Assembly (NCBI GenBank): GCA_030528285.1
Contig: JAUMZE010000004.1
Span: 1 to 64,000 of the forward strand
Length of the DNA: 64,000 nucleotides
DNA from: Aerococcus sp.
GTDB lineage: Bacteria > Bacillota > Bacilli > Lactobacillales > Aerococcaceae
Direction: 5' to 3'
Positions 52,873 through 64,000 of the stretch are shown here, one piece after another. The notes beneath the pieces were generated by a model that was not told the DNA's origin, did not search any database, and was given only the letters and a program-made list of their open reading frames with translations. Within the stretch, counting starts at the first letter, position 1; every line of letters starts with the position of its first letter. The translations under genes and the position numbers were made by a program.

Positions 52873-53131
52873 AATAGCAGGATCCGTATAGATGGCAGAT
52901 AGGTGTTGTAAGTAAAAATGATTCACAAATAATGTCGATTCTGTTATGCTCACTAAAGAACGTGCTTTACATTAATTAGCAGTTAAACATTGCTTAATGG
53001 AACGACGAAAATACAGTTGCATGGAGATCCTCACAAAGTAGCGGAGGATCTCTATCACTAACAACTAGAGCACGGGATAGCTATCAATCATTTAAACAAG
53101 AAAAAGCCAAGTAAGTTAGAGGAGTATGAGG

Positions 53132-54517
53132 ATGAAGGCTAAAAAATGGATCATGAGTATTCTAGGTGGCATTGTCCTGCTCGCCGGGGTTATTTATCTG
53201 GGGGGCGTGTTCTATTTCAATAACCATTTTCTCTTTGGAACAGAAGTGAGTGGTGAACGGGTAGATCAAGTGTCATTGAATGAAGCAGCGGATAAAATTG
53301 ATCATAATCTTAAAGAACGCCAGGTAAATGTGAAGGAGAATGGACAAGCGGTTGGCTCTTTGAAATTAGCGGATTATGTGAGCTTGCCGAGTGGAAGTGA
53401 GGTTGTGAAAATCGCCAAGGCAGCACAGAATAGCTGGGCATGGCCGGTTGAGTTGTTCGATCAGTCCAAGCTGAAATTACAGTCCGTTGCGTTGAAGGGC
53501 GACGTAGGAGAGGACGCATCTAACCAGGCGTTTAAAGCGTTGAAGATCGATAATGACCAACGTGAGAAGAGCCAAGATGCTGAAATCCAAGCCACTGCCG
53601 ATAAAAAGGACTACGAAATTAAAGCAGAAAAAGTCGGCAACCAAGTGGACCAATCGCAATTTATCTCGCTCCTCAACACCGCTATCAACAAGAGCAAAGA
53701 CGCCATTGATCTCAAGGATGCTTACATTCAGCCTAGGGTAAAGGCCAATGATACCTCGTTCAAAACGATGGTGACGCGTTTGGATCAGTTGGCGAAGGAT
53801 CCGTTAACGATGACGGTCGGCACACAGAAGGTTGAAATTCCCACTGAAAGAGTCCGGCAGTGGTTAACGGTAAATGATCAAGACAAGATCACTGTTGATC
53901 AGAATGCTGTAGATAAGTATCTCGCCCAATGGAATCAAGAGAATGCGGGGTTATGGACTTCTCACTCCTTCAATAGTACACTCTCTGGTCAGGTGACGGT
54001 TCAGCCGGGGACATATGGTTGGTATCTCTCCGAACCAAAAACCAGTGAAGCGATGGTCCAAGCCCTCAATAATAACGAACATCAAGTCACTGCCACTGTG
54101 GTAGGAAAGGGGAGCGACCAAGATAACTTCTTCGGCCATACCTATGTGGAAGTAGATATCTCCAAACAGAAAATGTTAATCTATCAAAATGGCAATCAAG
54201 TGTTTAGTACCGATGTTGCGACGGGAGCAGATGTGACGAAGACGGTGCCCGGTGCCTATCAAGTGTGGAACAAGGAATCCCCGAGCGTGCTCGTAGGAAC
54301 GAACGGCTACACCGGCGAAGCATACCGGACGCCCGTGAGTTACTGGCTTGCTTTCGATGATCGTGGACAGGGAATTCATGATGCGAGCTGGCAGCCAAAA
54401 TTCGGGGGTGACTGGTACCATGAACACGGCTCTAATGGCTGCGTGAATGTCAGTCCTGACGTCATGGGCCAAGTCTTTTCGTTGATTGAAGTTGGCACCC
54501 CAGTGATCGTCTTTTAG
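53132..54517 (+). CDS. L,D-transpeptidase (YkuD) with peptidoglycan-binding domain
   Basis: A 461-aa membrane-anchored enzyme. One N-terminal helix (about 7-28), a long extracellular part that contains repeated PG-binding (PF12229-like) domains (about 35-320), then the YkuD catalytic domain with the motif HGSNGCVNVS near residue 432, including the nucleophilic Cys. It forms 3-3 cross-links or attaches proteins to the wall. The start at 53132 is favoured because GAGGAG lies 7 nt before; the ATG at 53126 is too close. The 257 bp upstream show a hairpin (53024-53052) and no clear promoter. Confidence 0.88.
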   Translation: MKAKKWIMSILGGIVLLAGVIYLGGVFYFNNHFLFGTEVSGERVDQVSLNEAADKIDHNLKERQVNVKENGQAVGSLKLADYVSLPSGSEVVKIAKAAQNSWAWPVELFDQSKLKLQSVALKGDVGEDASNQAFKALKIDNDQREKSQDAEIQATADKKDYEIKAEKVGNQVDQSQFISLLNTAINKSKDAIDLKDAYIQPRVKANDTSFKTMVTRLDQLAKDPLTMTVGTQKVEIPTERVRQWLTVNDQDKITVDQNAVDKYLAQWNQENAGLWTSHSFNSTLSGQVTVQPGTYGWYLSEPKTSEAMVQALNNNEHQVTATVVGKGSDQDNFFGHTYVEVDISKQKMLIYQNGNQVFSTDVATGADVTKTVPGAYQVWNKESPSVLVGTNGYTGEAYRTPVSYWLAFDDRGQGIHDASWQPKFGGDWYHEHGSNGCVNVSPDVMGQVFSLIEVGTPVIVF

Positions 54518-54538
54518 TTGAAAAATGAATAATGAGAG

Positions 54539-54594
54539 GAACACCCGCTCGTGCCTTCACCTAAGCAGTGAAAGGGTACGGACGGGTGTTTTTT
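54539..54594 (+). terminator. Terminator after the L,D-transpeptidase gene
   Basis: AACACCCGctCGTgCC-type arm pairs with GGtaCGgaCGGGTGTT, with six T. A strong stem. Confidence 0.85.
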
Positions 54595-54650
54595 ATTGGG
54601 AAGAACCCTCTCCTAATGAATGAAATCCATGGCATTGGGCAATTTCGATG

Positions 54651-54659
54651 TGCTATACT
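54651..54659 (+). promoter_or_regulatory. Extended -10 promoter of metG
   Basis: TGCTATACT, an extended -10 element, 51 bp before the GTG start of metG. Confidence 0.5.
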
Positions 54660-54694
54660 ACGCACATACTAGTACGGGCAACGTACGATTTTGA

Positions 54695-56752
<2,058 letters not shown>

Positions 56753-56822
56753 TAGATAATGTTAAAACGAAACGCTGGTTGTGATAGTGAAGGTGTTTCG
56801 AGTTTATAAAATGAAGCATGGT

Positions 56823-56856
56823 CAGTGGCTGGGTAGGAGTTGCCCAGCCACTGTTT
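56823..56856 (+). terminator. Hairpin between metG and tatD
   Basis: CAGTGGCTGGG (56823) pairs perfectly with CCCAGCCACTG (56843), followed only by TTTATAA. It may be a partial terminator or a processing site. TATAAT at 56855 could be a -10 for tatD. Confidence 0.5.
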
Positions 56857-56886
56857 ATAATGAAGAGATGAAGTAAGGAGATAGTT

Positions 56887-57684
56887 ATGCTTTTTGATAC
56901 GCATACTCATTTTAATGCGGAGGATTTTCAAACAGATCGCGAAGAAGCGATCACGCGGGCCCGTCACGCGGGCGTCAGCGGGATGAGTATCATTGGTTTC
57001 GACCATGAAACGATCACTACTGCTCAAACGCTGGTCCATCATAATCCAGATATGGTAGCGGCGTATGGGTGGCATCCGGAACTCGCTGGCGATTATGATG
57101 CAGCTGTGGAGGAAGAGCTCCAGCAAGCCCTAGACAGTGAAAAAGTGGTGGCAGTCGGCGAATTTGGGCTCGATTACCACTGGGAGGGGGCGACTCACGA
57201 CGTCCAAGAACGGGTGATGCGCCGCCAGATTGCGATTGCGCGCGAACGGCATTTGCCAATTATTATCCATACTCGGGACGCCAATGAGGATACTTATCGA
57301 ATTTTGAAGGACGAACATGTGGAAGAGATCGGTGGCATCATGCATACATTTGGAGATGATCCAGAGTGGGCACAGAAATTCTTGGATTTGGGGATGCATA
57401 TTTCCTTTAGCGGGGTTGTGACATTCAAGAAATCAAAAGCAGTCCGCAAAGCAGCAGCAATGATTCCTAATGAGCGCTTATTGATTGAGACGGATTCCCC
57501 GTACCTCTCGCCGGAACCTCATCGTGGGAAACGAAATGAATCAGCAAATATCCGCTATGTGGCCACACGCCTAGCCGATGTGCGGGATACGAGCTATGAG
57601 GAGATTGCAGCATTGACCTATCAGAATGCCTGCCGCTTGTTCAACATTCACTGGGATGAGGAGAAGGGATTCGTGAAGAACTAG
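56887..57684 (+). CDS. tatD: TatD family metal-dependent hydrolase
   Basis: A 265-aa TIM-barrel hydrolase of the TatD/YabD family with DNase activity in some members. Metal ligands are seen: DTHTHF at the N-terminus, Glu in VGEFGLDYHW, His in IIHTRDA, His in IMHTFGDD and Asp in ETDSPYLSPEPHRGKRN. It sits between metG and rnmV as in Bacillus (yabD). Confidence 0.93.
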   Translation: MLFDTHTHFNAEDFQTDREEAITRARHAGVSGMSIIGFDHETITTAQTLVHHNPDMVAAYGWHPELAGDYDAAVEEELQQALDSEKVVAVGEFGLDYHWEGATHDVQERVMRRQIAIARERHLPIIIHTRDANEDTYRILKDEHVEEIGGIMHTFGDDPEWAQKFLDLGMHISFSGVVTFKKSKAVRKAAAMIPNERLLIETDSPYLSPEPHRGKRNESANIRYVATRLADVRDTSYEEIAALTYQNACRLFNIHWDEEKGFVKN

Positions 57685-57687
57685 CAG

Positions 57688-58284
57688 ATGGATACAACAC
57701 AAAAATCAACGATTAAAGAAGTGATTGTGGTCGAGGGGCGCGATGATACGAGACGTTTAGAAGAACTCTATGACGTGTTAACGATTGAAACACGAGGATC
57801 TGCCATTGATGAAGAGACGCTTTGTGAGATTCAACGTGCGGAGGATCAATTTGGTGTGATTGTATTCACAGATCCTGATGTTTCCGGCAATAAAATTCGC
57901 CAGATCGTCCAAGAGGCGGTGCCAGGGGTCAAACATGCCTTTCTCGAGCGATGGGAGGCGAAACCCGATCATAAAGGGAGCCTCGGGGTGGAACATGCCT
58001 CAGACGATGCGATTGAACGGGCCTTGAGCCAAGTGTATTCGGTGATTGACCCCAACAGTCCAGATATTCCTCTCGTTCCCCGGTTGTCGTTAGGAACGCT
58101 CCGTAAATTGGGATTACTAGGAACAGTGGATGCGCAAAAGCGGCGTAACTATCTGACAGAAGTACTCCGGATGGGTCACACGAACGGTAAACAGCTCGCC
58201 AAACGACTGTATCTCTTTCAAATTGATGAAGAACAGGTGGCTCAAATTATGTCCACCTATGAAGCGGAGGATCAACAATCATGA
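57688..58284 (+). CDS. rnmV: Ribonuclease M5
   Basis: RNase M5 matures 5S rRNA by cutting double-stranded precursor. The 198-aa protein has a Toprim domain: EVIVVEGRDDTRRL (about 10-23), the acidic VFTDPDVSGNKIR (about 61-73) and HAFLERWEAKP...GSLGVEHAS. It starts 3 bp after tatD and overlaps ksgA by 4 bp, so expression is coupled. Confidence 0.93.
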   Translation: MDTTQKSTIKEVIVVEGRDDTRRLEELYDVLTIETRGSAIDEETLCEIQRAEDQFGVIVFTDPDVSGNKIRQIVQEAVPGVKHAFLERWEAKPDHKGSLGVEHASDDAIERALSQVYSVIDPNSPDIPLVPRLSLGTLRKLGLLGTVDAQKRRNYLTEVLRMGHTNGKQLAKRLYLFQIDEEQVAQIMSTYEAEDQQS

Positions 58285-59177
58285 CACATAAATGGATTGC
58301 CACACCGTCTCGAACGAATGCGATTCTAAAAAAATATCAGATCGATGCAAAGAAAAGTCTAGGCCAAAACTTTCTCATGGAGCCCCAGATTCTCCAGGAT
58401 ATGTTGAGTGCAGCAGAGGTGGATCAACAAACTGACGTGATCGAGATTGGACCGGGAATTGGCGCACTCACAGAGTTTCTCGTTGAATACGGGCGGCGTG
58501 TGTTAGCTTACGAATTGGATGATCGCCTGCTAGCGGTATTAGTAGAGGAACTGGGCCAATATGAAAATCTCACGGTGAAGCACCAGGACATCTTAAAAGC
58601 GGATGTGTCAGCGGACATTCAAGCCTATTTTCCTGAGAGCGAACGGTTGGCGGTCGTGGCGAACCTCCCCTATTATATTACGACCCCGATTCTCTTCCAC
58701 TTATTGAGTGCAAGTAGTATGATTTCGACCTACGCCTTAATGATGCAACTCGAGGTGGCGCAACGATTGATTGCCGAACCGGGCAGTAAAACATACGGTT
58801 CCCTCAGTGTCGCTATCCAATATTACTGCGATGCAACGATTGCTCAGCATGTACCTCGTACCGTCTTCAAACCGCGCCCAAACGTGGACTCCGCAATTCT
58901 ACTGTTGAAACGGCTTGATCATCCGCGTGTAGAGGTGGATGATGAGGATTTCTTCTTTACGATGATGCGCGGGAGTTTCCAACATCGGCGTAAAACCTTA
59001 TGGAACAACCTGCGTAACTTGTTCGGAAAAGAAGCAGATACCACAGCGTCATTGGAGGATGCCTTGATGCAGGTAGCGATCGATCCCAAACGGCGTGCAG
59101 AGACCTTGACGTTAGAGGAATTTGCGGCATTGGCGAATGTATTAACGGCGGATGAGCGGATTCATTTATCGGAATAA
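58281..59177 (+). CDS. ksgA: 16S rRNA (adenine1518/1519-N6)-dimethyltransferase
   Basis: KsgA dimethylates two adjacent adenines near the 3' end of 16S rRNA, a late check in 30S assembly. The 298-aa protein shows KKSLGQNFL (about 23-31), SAM motif VIEIGPGIGALTE (about 53-65) and the catalytic VANLPYYITTPI. Its ATG overlaps the rnmV stop. Loss causes kasugamycin resistance in other bacteria; here the gene is intact. Confidence 0.95.
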   Translation: MTHKWIATPSRTNAILKKYQIDAKKSLGQNFLMEPQILQDMLSAAEVDQQTDVIEIGPGIGALTEFLVEYGRRVLAYELDDRLLAVLVEELGQYENLTVKHQDILKADVSADIQAYFPESERLAVVANLPYYITTPILFHLLSASSMISTYALMMQLEVAQRLIAEPGSKTYGSLSVAIQYYCDATIAQHVPRTVFKPRPNVDSAILLLKRLDHPRVEVDDEDFFFTMMRGSFQHRRKTLWNNLRNLFGKEADTTASLEDALMQVAIDPKRRAETLTLEEFAALANVLTADERIHLSE

Positions 59178-59231
59178 GGGAAAAAGGAGTCTTCCCGCAG
59201 AAAAAACAATAAATTATTTCTGACTGGGGAT

Positions 59232-59285
59232 TTGACTATTGGTCGAGTTAATGCTATTGTAAAAAGTTACGGTTTATGATAAAAT
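59232..59285 (+). promoter_or_regulatory. Two tandem promoters of veg
   Basis: TTGACT-N17-TATTGT (59232-59260) and TTGTAA-N17-TAAAAT (59257-59285). The second -35 overlaps the first -10. Both have ideal spacing. Confidence 0.65.
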
Positions 59286-59307
59286 TACTCTATAAGGAGT
59301 GATTGCC

Positions 59308-59562
59308 ATGGCGCAGAGTATTGCGGCAATTAAACAAGATCTTGAACAAAAGATCGGAAGCACGGTTCAGGTGACACAACAAACAGGGCGTAAACGTATT
59401 ACGAAGAGGAGAGGCATCTTGAGTGATACCTATCCTGCGGTGTTCGTGATTGAATTAGATCCAGAAGAGAACAAGTTCGAACGCATCTGCTACAGCTACA
59501 CGGATGTATTGACAGAAGCGGTTGAAATCGAATTTCCTGGGGCCGATCCCGTCAGCGAATAA
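59308..59562 (+). CDS. veg: Veg family protein
   Basis: An 84-aa protein of the Veg family, made in large amounts in Bacillus from a strong promoter and linked to biofilm formation. Typical blocks are IAAIKQDLEQKIGSTVQVTQQTGRKRITKRRGIL and ICYSYTDVLTEAVEI. The ATG at 59308 follows AAGGAG by 8 nt. It lies after ksgA, as in Bacillus. Confidence 0.92.
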   Translation: MAQSIAAIKQDLEQKIGSTVQVTQQTGRKRITKRRGILSDTYPAVFVIELDPEENKFERICYSYTDVLTEAVEIEFPGADPVSE

Positions 59563-59589
59563 ATATCAATAATCAATTAGAATGAACAA

Positions 59590-59617
59590 GAGGAGTGGTT
59601 TGTACCGCTCTTTTTTT
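59590..59617 (+). terminator. Terminator after veg
   Basis: GAGTGG pairs with CCGCTC around TTTGTA, then a run of T. Confidence 0.75.
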
Positions 59618-59660
59618 GTGCCTGACATCGGGATTTTCAATGAGGGTCTGCGCTAAATGC

Positions 59661-59709
59661 TTGTCATGAAAAATAAAGTGGGGTAAAATTCAAATCGTAA
59701 TTATTTCGT
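59661..59709 (+). promoter_or_regulatory. adcCB promoter with Zur-like box
   Basis: TTGTCA (59661), exactly 17 nt, TAAAAT (59684). TCGTAATTATTTCGT (59695-59709) matches the Zur consensus TCGTAAT-N-ATTACGA at 13 of 15 positions and covers the start of transcription, as expected for a repressor. A hairpin with CCTCTT/AAGAGG arms (about 59736-59751) follows in the leader. Confidence 0.7.
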
Positions 59710-59774
59710 TTTTCATAAATACTCACCGCCCGCCTCTTATTTAAGAGGTGGCAGGTGAGACAAAGGAGGGTGAC

Positions 59775-60479
59775 ATGCATTATATTGAATGCCAAGCAGT
59801 CGGCTATGCGTATGATGAAGAACCGGTATTAACGGATATTACCTTCACCGTGGATCCGGGGGAATTTGTGATTCTTACTGGAGAGAATGGGGCAGCCAAG
59901 TCGACGTTAATCAGAAATATCTTAGGACTCTTAAAACCCACTGAAGGGACTGCTACGATTAATAAACAGAACGTGCAAGGAGACCGTATGCAGGTGGGCT
60001 ATTTGCCACAGGATATCACGCATTTCAATCCAGGGTTTCCGAGCTCCGTCTATGAATTTGTGCAGTCCGGCCGTTACCAACAGGGGCGGTGGTTCAAACG
60101 CTTGGATCAGACGGACCATGAGCATGTGAAACGGGCGCTGGATTCAGTCGGTATGTGGGAACAACGCAACAAGCGGATTGGTGAGCTCTCCGGGGGCCAG
60201 AAACAACGCGTCGGCTTGGCTCGTGTTTTCTGTACCGATCCAGATCTCTTCATTCTCGATGAACCAACGACCGGAATGGATAAACAGTCCAGGAAGAAAT
60301 TTTACGAGCTCCTGAAGCACAGTGCCAGAAAACATGGCAAGGCAATTTTCATGGTGACCCATGAGGATATTCAGCTGGAGCAATTCTTTGATAAACAGAT
60401 TCATCTCGTGAGAAAGGAGGACTCCCCATGGCGATGTTTCAGTATGAGTTCATGCAGCGCGCCCTCATCGCGTGCATAG
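59775..60479 (+). CDS. adcC: Zinc ABC transporter ATP-binding protein AdcC
   Basis: A 234-aa ATPase of the high-affinity zinc importer. The Walker A reads GENGAAKST, as in streptococcal AdcC; the signature is LSGGQKQRVGLAR and Walker B LFILDEPTTGMD. The C-terminal HLVRKEDSPWRCF is diagnostic of AdcC. The start follows AAAGGAGGG. The zinc-binding protein AdcA and the regulator are not encoded here. Confidence 0.92.
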   Translation: MHYIECQAVGYAYDEEPVLTDITFTVDPGEFVILTGENGAAKSTLIRNILGLLKPTEGTATINKQNVQGDRMQVGYLPQDITHFNPGFPSSVYEFVQSGRYQQGRWFKRLDQTDHEHVKRALDSVGMWEQRNKRIGELSGGQKQRVGLARVFCTDPDLFILDEPTTGMDKQSRKKFYELLKHSARKHGKAIFMVTHEDIQLEQFFDKQIHLVRKEDSPWRCFSMSSCSAPSSRA

Positions 60480-61231
60480 CGATCGCATTCTTCACACCGA
60501 TTTTGGGGCTGTTCCTCATTTTGCGGCGGCAGTCCCTCATGGCAGATACGCTCTCACACGTGTCGCTTGCGGGGGTGGCGCTCGGGTATCTGATCGGTGT
60601 GGAGCCCACCATTACGACGATGGTGACGGTGATTTTGGCAGCTGTCCTCCTCGAATATCTCAGGAAGATCTACGCCAACTACTCGGATGTGTCGATCGCG
60701 CTGTTGATGTCTGGCGGGATGGCGGTGGCGTTGATGCTTCTGACCCGCGTTGAAACGCCAAATAAGGTTGAATCCTTCCTATTTGGGTCGATTGTCACGA
60801 TCACCCCGCTCCAAGTGAAGTTACTGATTGGGTTGGCGGTATTAATCATTGCTCTCTACGTGATTTTCCGCCGAGTGCTCTATATGATTGCGTTTGATGA
60901 GGCGACGGCTTATACTGCGGGGCTTCGGACGGATTGGATTTCGATGGCAATCTCGATTATTACGGGTGCTGCGATTGCAATCATGATGCCGATTGCGGGA
61001 TCTCTATTGGTGTCTGCGATCATCATTATGCCAGCTGCAATTGCGCTGCGCCTGTTCAAGAATTTCAATGGCGTGATCATTTCGGCTGGTGTCATCGGGA
61101 TTCTCGGGATGTTAGGTGGTTTGCTCGGGTCCTACCAATGGGATACGCCACCTGGAGCGACCATTATTGTGATTTTCATTTTGATGTTCGTGATTGAGAA
61201 CCTCCTACTAAAGGTAATCAAACGCGCATAG
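60428..61231 (+). CDS. adcB: Zinc ABC transporter permease AdcB
   Basis: A 267-aa ABC-3 family permease with about seven or eight hydrophobic segments. RRQSLMADTLSHVSLAGVALG and the conserved MMPIAGSLLVSAIIIMPAAIAL segment identify the family. It overlaps adcC by 52 bp, so the two are translationally coupled. AAAGGAGG precedes the ATG. It ends before a terminator. Confidence 0.92.
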   Translation: MAMFQYEFMQRALIACIAIAFFTPILGLFLILRRQSLMADTLSHVSLAGVALGYLIGVEPTITTMVTVILAAVLLEYLRKIYANYSDVSIALLMSGGMAVALMLLTRVETPNKVESFLFGSIVTITPLQVKLLIGLAVLIIALYVIFRRVLYMIAFDEATAYTAGLRTDWISMAISIITGAAIAIMMPIAGSLLVSAIIIMPAAIALRLFKNFNGVIISAGVIGILGMLGGLLGSYQWDTPPGATIIVIFILMFVIENLLLKVIKRA

Positions 61232-61281
61232 GAAGAGCACGCTCAGTGGTGGCTTATAATAGTGGTAATGATAAATCAAAG

Positions 61282-61311
61282 AAAGGGTTGGCGTTATGCC
61301 GGCTCTTTTTA
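61282..61311 (+). terminator. Terminator after adcB
   Basis: AAAGGGTTGGC pairs with GCCGGCTCTTT around GTTAT, then T residues. Confidence 0.75.
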
Positions 61312-61381
61312 TTAGAAGAGGTTATATATAAGTTATACTCACTAATCACCTCATTTTGTGGCGGTTTATGAGTATTCGAGG

Positions 61382-61410
61382 TTGACTTTGACTGATACAA
61401 AGAGTAGAAT
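61382..61410 (+). promoter_or_regulatory. Promoter of rpoB
   Basis: TTGACT, exactly 17 nt, TAGAAT. It gives a leader of about 210 nt before rpoB. The preceding bases from 61312 hold nothing else recognisable. Confidence 0.7.
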
Positions 61411-61416
61411 ATTTCT

Positions 61417-61627
61417 TGAAGTGAAATTTTTTCGCGGAGTCGATCTATTGTCCGGCTAGCGAATCGAACGAAAACAAAAGAATTGACAGGAAGTCATGCT
61501 CTTTTGTCTTTTTTTTGCCTTTAAACCGGTTTTTAGGACAAATCTTAATGATTTCTTAACAATTTGTTTGCTTTCATTCACAGTGTTATCAGTGTATGGA
61601 AAATTAATGAGAGGTGGCCACTGATTA
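61417..61627 (+). promoter_or_regulatory. rpoB leader with intrinsic terminator
   Basis: The leader contains a TTCGC/GCGAA hairpin (61430-61463) and then a terminator-like hairpin, ACAAAAGA (61474) with TCTTTTGT (61500), followed by eight T (61509-61516). rpoB starts 111 bp later with no second good promoter in between, so the hairpin may attenuate rpoB transcription. Confidence 0.5.
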
Positions 61628-64000
61628 ATGACAGGACATAATGTTAATTTTGGGAAACATCGTGTGCGTCGTTCTTACTCGCGCATTAACGAAGTACTCG
61701 ACCTCCCTAACTTGATTGAAATTCAAACGGATTCCTATAAATGGCTATTGGAGGAAGGTATTCGTGAAATGTTCCACGACATTTCACCGATTGAAGACCA
61801 CTCCGGCAAGATGCAATTGGAATTTGTGGATTATCAATTTGATGATGCGAAATACAACGTGGATGAAGCGCGCGAACACGATGCTAATTACTCTGCACCG
61901 ATGTATGCGAAATTACGCTTGATCAATAGCGAAACCGGTGAAATCAAGGACCAAACCGTCTTCTTCGGGGACTTCCCAATTATGACGGCAAGCGGAACTT
62001 TCATTATTAATGGATCCGAACGTGTCATTGTTTCTCAGTTAGTGCGTTCGCCTGGGGTTTACTTCCACGACAAACTCGACAAGAACGGGAAACAATCATT
62101 TGGTTCAACCGTGATTCCTAACCGCGGGGCATGGCTCGAAATGGAAACCGACGCCAAAGATGTATCCTACGTTCGGATTGACCGCACACGTAAAATTGCG
62201 ATGACCGTTTTAATGCGGGCATTAGGGTTCGGGTTTGACGATCAGATTCGCGAACTGTTCGGAGACTCTGAGACTTTGGAACTCACCTTAGAGAAGGATG
62301 TTCACAAGAATCCTTCTGACTCACGGACCGAAGAAGCGTTGAAAGATATCTATGAACGCCTTCGCCCAGGTGAACCAAAGACCGCTGAATCCTCCCGTAA
62401 CCTGTTGATTACTCGTTTCTTTGACCCACGCCGTTATGATTTAGCACCTGTGGGACGTTACAAGATCAACAAGAAACTTGATTTGAAGATTCGTCTCCGC
62501 AACTTGAAATTAGCGGAGAATATCATTGATGGTGAAACCGGTGAAATCTTGATTCCTGCGGGGACTGTCTTTGACCGCGAAGGCTTGGAACAATACGGCA
62601 AAGTACTCGATGACGGTGCCGGGATGATCACCGTCTATCCGAATGAAGATGGGGTGCTCACCGATCCTGTTGATATTCAATTAATCAAAGTCTGCGCACC
62701 AAAAGATCCTGATCGCGTGATTAATGTGATTGGGAACGGAAACCCTAGTGAAGAAGTGAAGGCATTGACGGTGGCCGATATATTGGCGTCCTTCAGCTAC
62801 TTCTTGAACCTGTACGAAGGTTTAGGTACGACCGACGACATCGACCACTTGGGGAACCGTCGTATTCGTTCTGTTGGAGAATTGCTCCAGAATCAGTTAC
62901 GGATCGGTCTTAGCCGGATGGAACGGGTGGTGCGCGAACGGATGTCCATTCAAGATATGGAAACCGTTACGCCACAACAATTGATCAATATCCGTCCAGT
63001 GGTAGCAGCCATTCGCGAATTCTTCGGTAGTTCGCAGCTCTCCCAATTCATGGACCAAAATAACCCATTGTCTGAGTTGACCCATAAACGACGCTTGTCT
63101 GCGTTGGGGCCAGGCGGATTGACGCGTGACCGTGCCGGATATGAAGTCCGTGACGTTCACTACACGCATTACGGCCGTATGTGTCCGATCGAAACACCTG
63201 AAGGACCAAACATCGGGTTGATCAACTCACTCGCAACCTATGCGAAGATTAATCCATTTGGCTTTGTAGAAACACCATATCGTCGTGTGGATTGGAAGAC
63301 CCACAAGGTAACCGACCGTATCGATTACCTCACCGCTGACGAAGAAGATCGCTTCGTCATCGCTCAAGGGAACACACCTTTGAATGAAGATGGATCCTTT
63401 GCAGAAGACAAGATCATGGCTCGTTACGTCGAAGAAAATATCGAAGTCGCACCAGAACGTGTCGACTACATGGACGTTTCGCCAAAACAGGTGGTTTCCG
63501 TCGCAACCGCATGTATTCCATTCTTGGAAAACGACGACTCTAACCGGGCGTTGATGGGTGCGAACATGCAACGTCAGGCCGTACCATTGTTACATCCACA
63601 TGCCCCACTTGTTGGGACCGGGATGGAATATGTGTCCGCTCACGACTCCGGGGCAGCAGTGGTGGCTGAACATGCTGGGACCGTTGAATTCTCCGATGCA
63701 CGTGAAGTCCGCGTGCGCCGTGAAGATGGAGCATTAGACAAATATCAATTAGTCAAATATCATCGTTCCAATGCATCGACCTGCTACAACCAAACCCCAC
63801 TCGTACGTAAAGGGGACGTGGTTGATAAAGGCGAAATCCTCGCCAATGGTCCATCCATGGAAGACGGGGAATTGGCACTTGGTCAAAACCCAATTGTTGC
63901 CTTCATGACGTGGGATGGTTACAACTACGAAGACGCGGTTGTTATCTCTGAACGTTTAGTGAAAGACGATGTATATACCTCAATCCATATTGACGAATTA
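61628..64000 (+). CDS. rpoB: DNA-directed RNA polymerase subunit beta (5' part)
   Basis: The first 791 codons of RpoB; the frame is open to the end of the window. It starts [20 protein letters not shown] after GAGAGGTGG. Domains seen are beta1/protrusion, lobe, and fork. The rifampicin region [33 protein letters not shown] is wild type at the usual resistance positions (Gln, Asp, His, Arg, Ser). Not preceded by rplL in this window, whereas rplL-rpoB proximity is common in Firmicutes. Confidence 0.96.
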   Translation, partial: MTGHNVNFGKHRVRRSYSRINEVLDLPNLIEIQTDSYKWLLEEGIREMFHDISPIEDHSGKMQLEFVDYQFDDAKYNVDEAREHDANYSAPMYAKLRLINSETGEIKDQTVFFGDFPIMTASGTFIINGSERVIVSQLVRSPGVYFHDKLDKNGKQSFGSTVIPNRGAWLEMETDAKDVSYVRIDRTRKIAMTVLMRALGFGFDDQIRELFGDSETLELTLEKDVHKNPSDSRTEEALKDIYERLRPGEPKTAESSRNLLITRFFDPRRYDLAPVGRYKINKKLDLKIRLRNLKLAENIIDGETGEILIPAGTVFDREGLEQYGKVLDDGAGMITVYPNEDGVLTDPVDIQLIKVCAPKDPDRVINVIGNGNPSEEVKALTVADILASFSYFLNLYEGLGTTDDIDHLGNRRIRSVGELLQNQLRIGLSRMERVVRERMSIQDMETVTPQQLINIRPVVAAIREFFGSSQLSQFMDQNNPLSELTHKRRLSALGPGGLTRDRAGYEVRDVHYTHYGRMCPIETPEGPNIGLINSLATYAKINPFGFVETPYRRVDWKTHKVTDRIDYLTADEEDRFVIAQGNTPLNEDGSFAEDKIMARYVEENIEVAPERVDYMDVSPKQVVSVATACIPFLENDDSNRALMGANMQRQAVPLLHPHAPLVGTGMEYVSAHDSGAAVVAEHAGTVEFSDAREVRVRREDGALDKYQLVKYHRSNASTCYNQTPLVRKGDVVDKGEILANGPSMEDGELALGQNPIVAFMTWDGYNYEDAVVISERLVKDDVYTSIHIDEL

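Noticed and set aside
53024-53052. Terminator between tyrS and the L,D-transpeptidase gene
   Set aside because: The stem GGAGATCCTC/GAGGATCTCT is good, but no T-run follows, so it is noted only as a hairpin.
63000-63180. Rifampicin-resistance mutation in rpoB
   Set aside because: The resistance-determining region reads as the common wild type at the usual positions.

Overview
This 64 kb window looks like an origin-proximal stretch of a low-GC to medium-GC Gram-positive chromosome. It suggests a non-sporulating member of the Lactobacillales. The evidence is AGGAGG ribosome binding sites, a tyrosyl T-box, a complete walRKHIJ operon, an AdcCB zinc transporter, and the block glmU-prs-pth-mfd-rqcP-divIC-S1-tilS-hpt-ftsH without the sporulation genes that interrupt it in Bacillus. 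The exact genus cannot be read from the sequence; an Aerococcaceae- or Carnobacteriaceae-like organism is a guess.

Layout. 1-100: 3' end of a 5S rRNA gene and its terminator. 0.3-6.1 kb (minus strand): a GNAT acetyltransferase, an ornithine cyclodeaminase-family enzyme, a metallophosphoesterase and a Mn-type ABC transporter behind a perfect 18-bp DtxR/MntR-like palindrome. 6.3-9.5 kb: a membrane-anchored barnase, its barstar inhibitor, a SatD-like protein and a DUF975 membrane protein. 9.6-11.4 kb: uvrC (minus), with an unexplained structured region upstream. 11.9-26.1 kb: housekeeping block from a metal-ligand-deficient phosphoesterase and glmU to ftsH. 26.2-31.5 kb: Nudix hydrolase, RsmF-like rRNA methyltransferase, aldo-keto reductase, BioY, CsbD and a CLC-F type (fluoride) antiporter. 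32-42.7 kb: a LysM/P60 hydrolase with WalR boxes, then walR-walK-walH-walI, a DUF2207-like membrane protein, walJ, and htrA. 42.7-43.5 kb: a cluster of DnaA-box-like 9-mers in front of rlmH. 43.6-50 kb: cell-envelope genes, a zinc peptidase, glnA and metQ with GlnR boxes between the last two. 50-54.5 kb: a flavodoxin-fold oxidoreductase, a 59-aa small protein, T-box-controlled tyrS and an L,D-transpeptidase. 54.7-59.6 kb: metG-tatD-rnmV-ksgA-veg. 59.7-61.2 kb: adcCB behind a Zur-like box. 61.6 kb to the end: 5' part of rpoB after a leader with an intrinsic terminator.

How the genes fit together. Several loci concern the cell wall (WalRK and its likely target the LysM/P60 hydrolase, GlmU, L,D-transpeptidase, HtrA, YkyA- and DUF1002-like proteins). 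Others concern metal homeostasis (Mn and Zn importers with distinct operators), translation quality and rRNA modification (Pth, RqcP, KsgA, RsmF, RlmH, RnmV) and DNA repair (UvrC, Mfd). No IS element, prophage, CRISPR array or tRNA gene was found.

The signals most worth a second look are the DnaA-box cluster, a small pseudoknot-plus-terminator leader before pth, the structured RNA upstream of uvrC, the anchored barnase/barstar pair, the phosphoesterase that has lost its metal ligands, the DUF2207 insertion in the Wal operon and the paired GlnR boxes.
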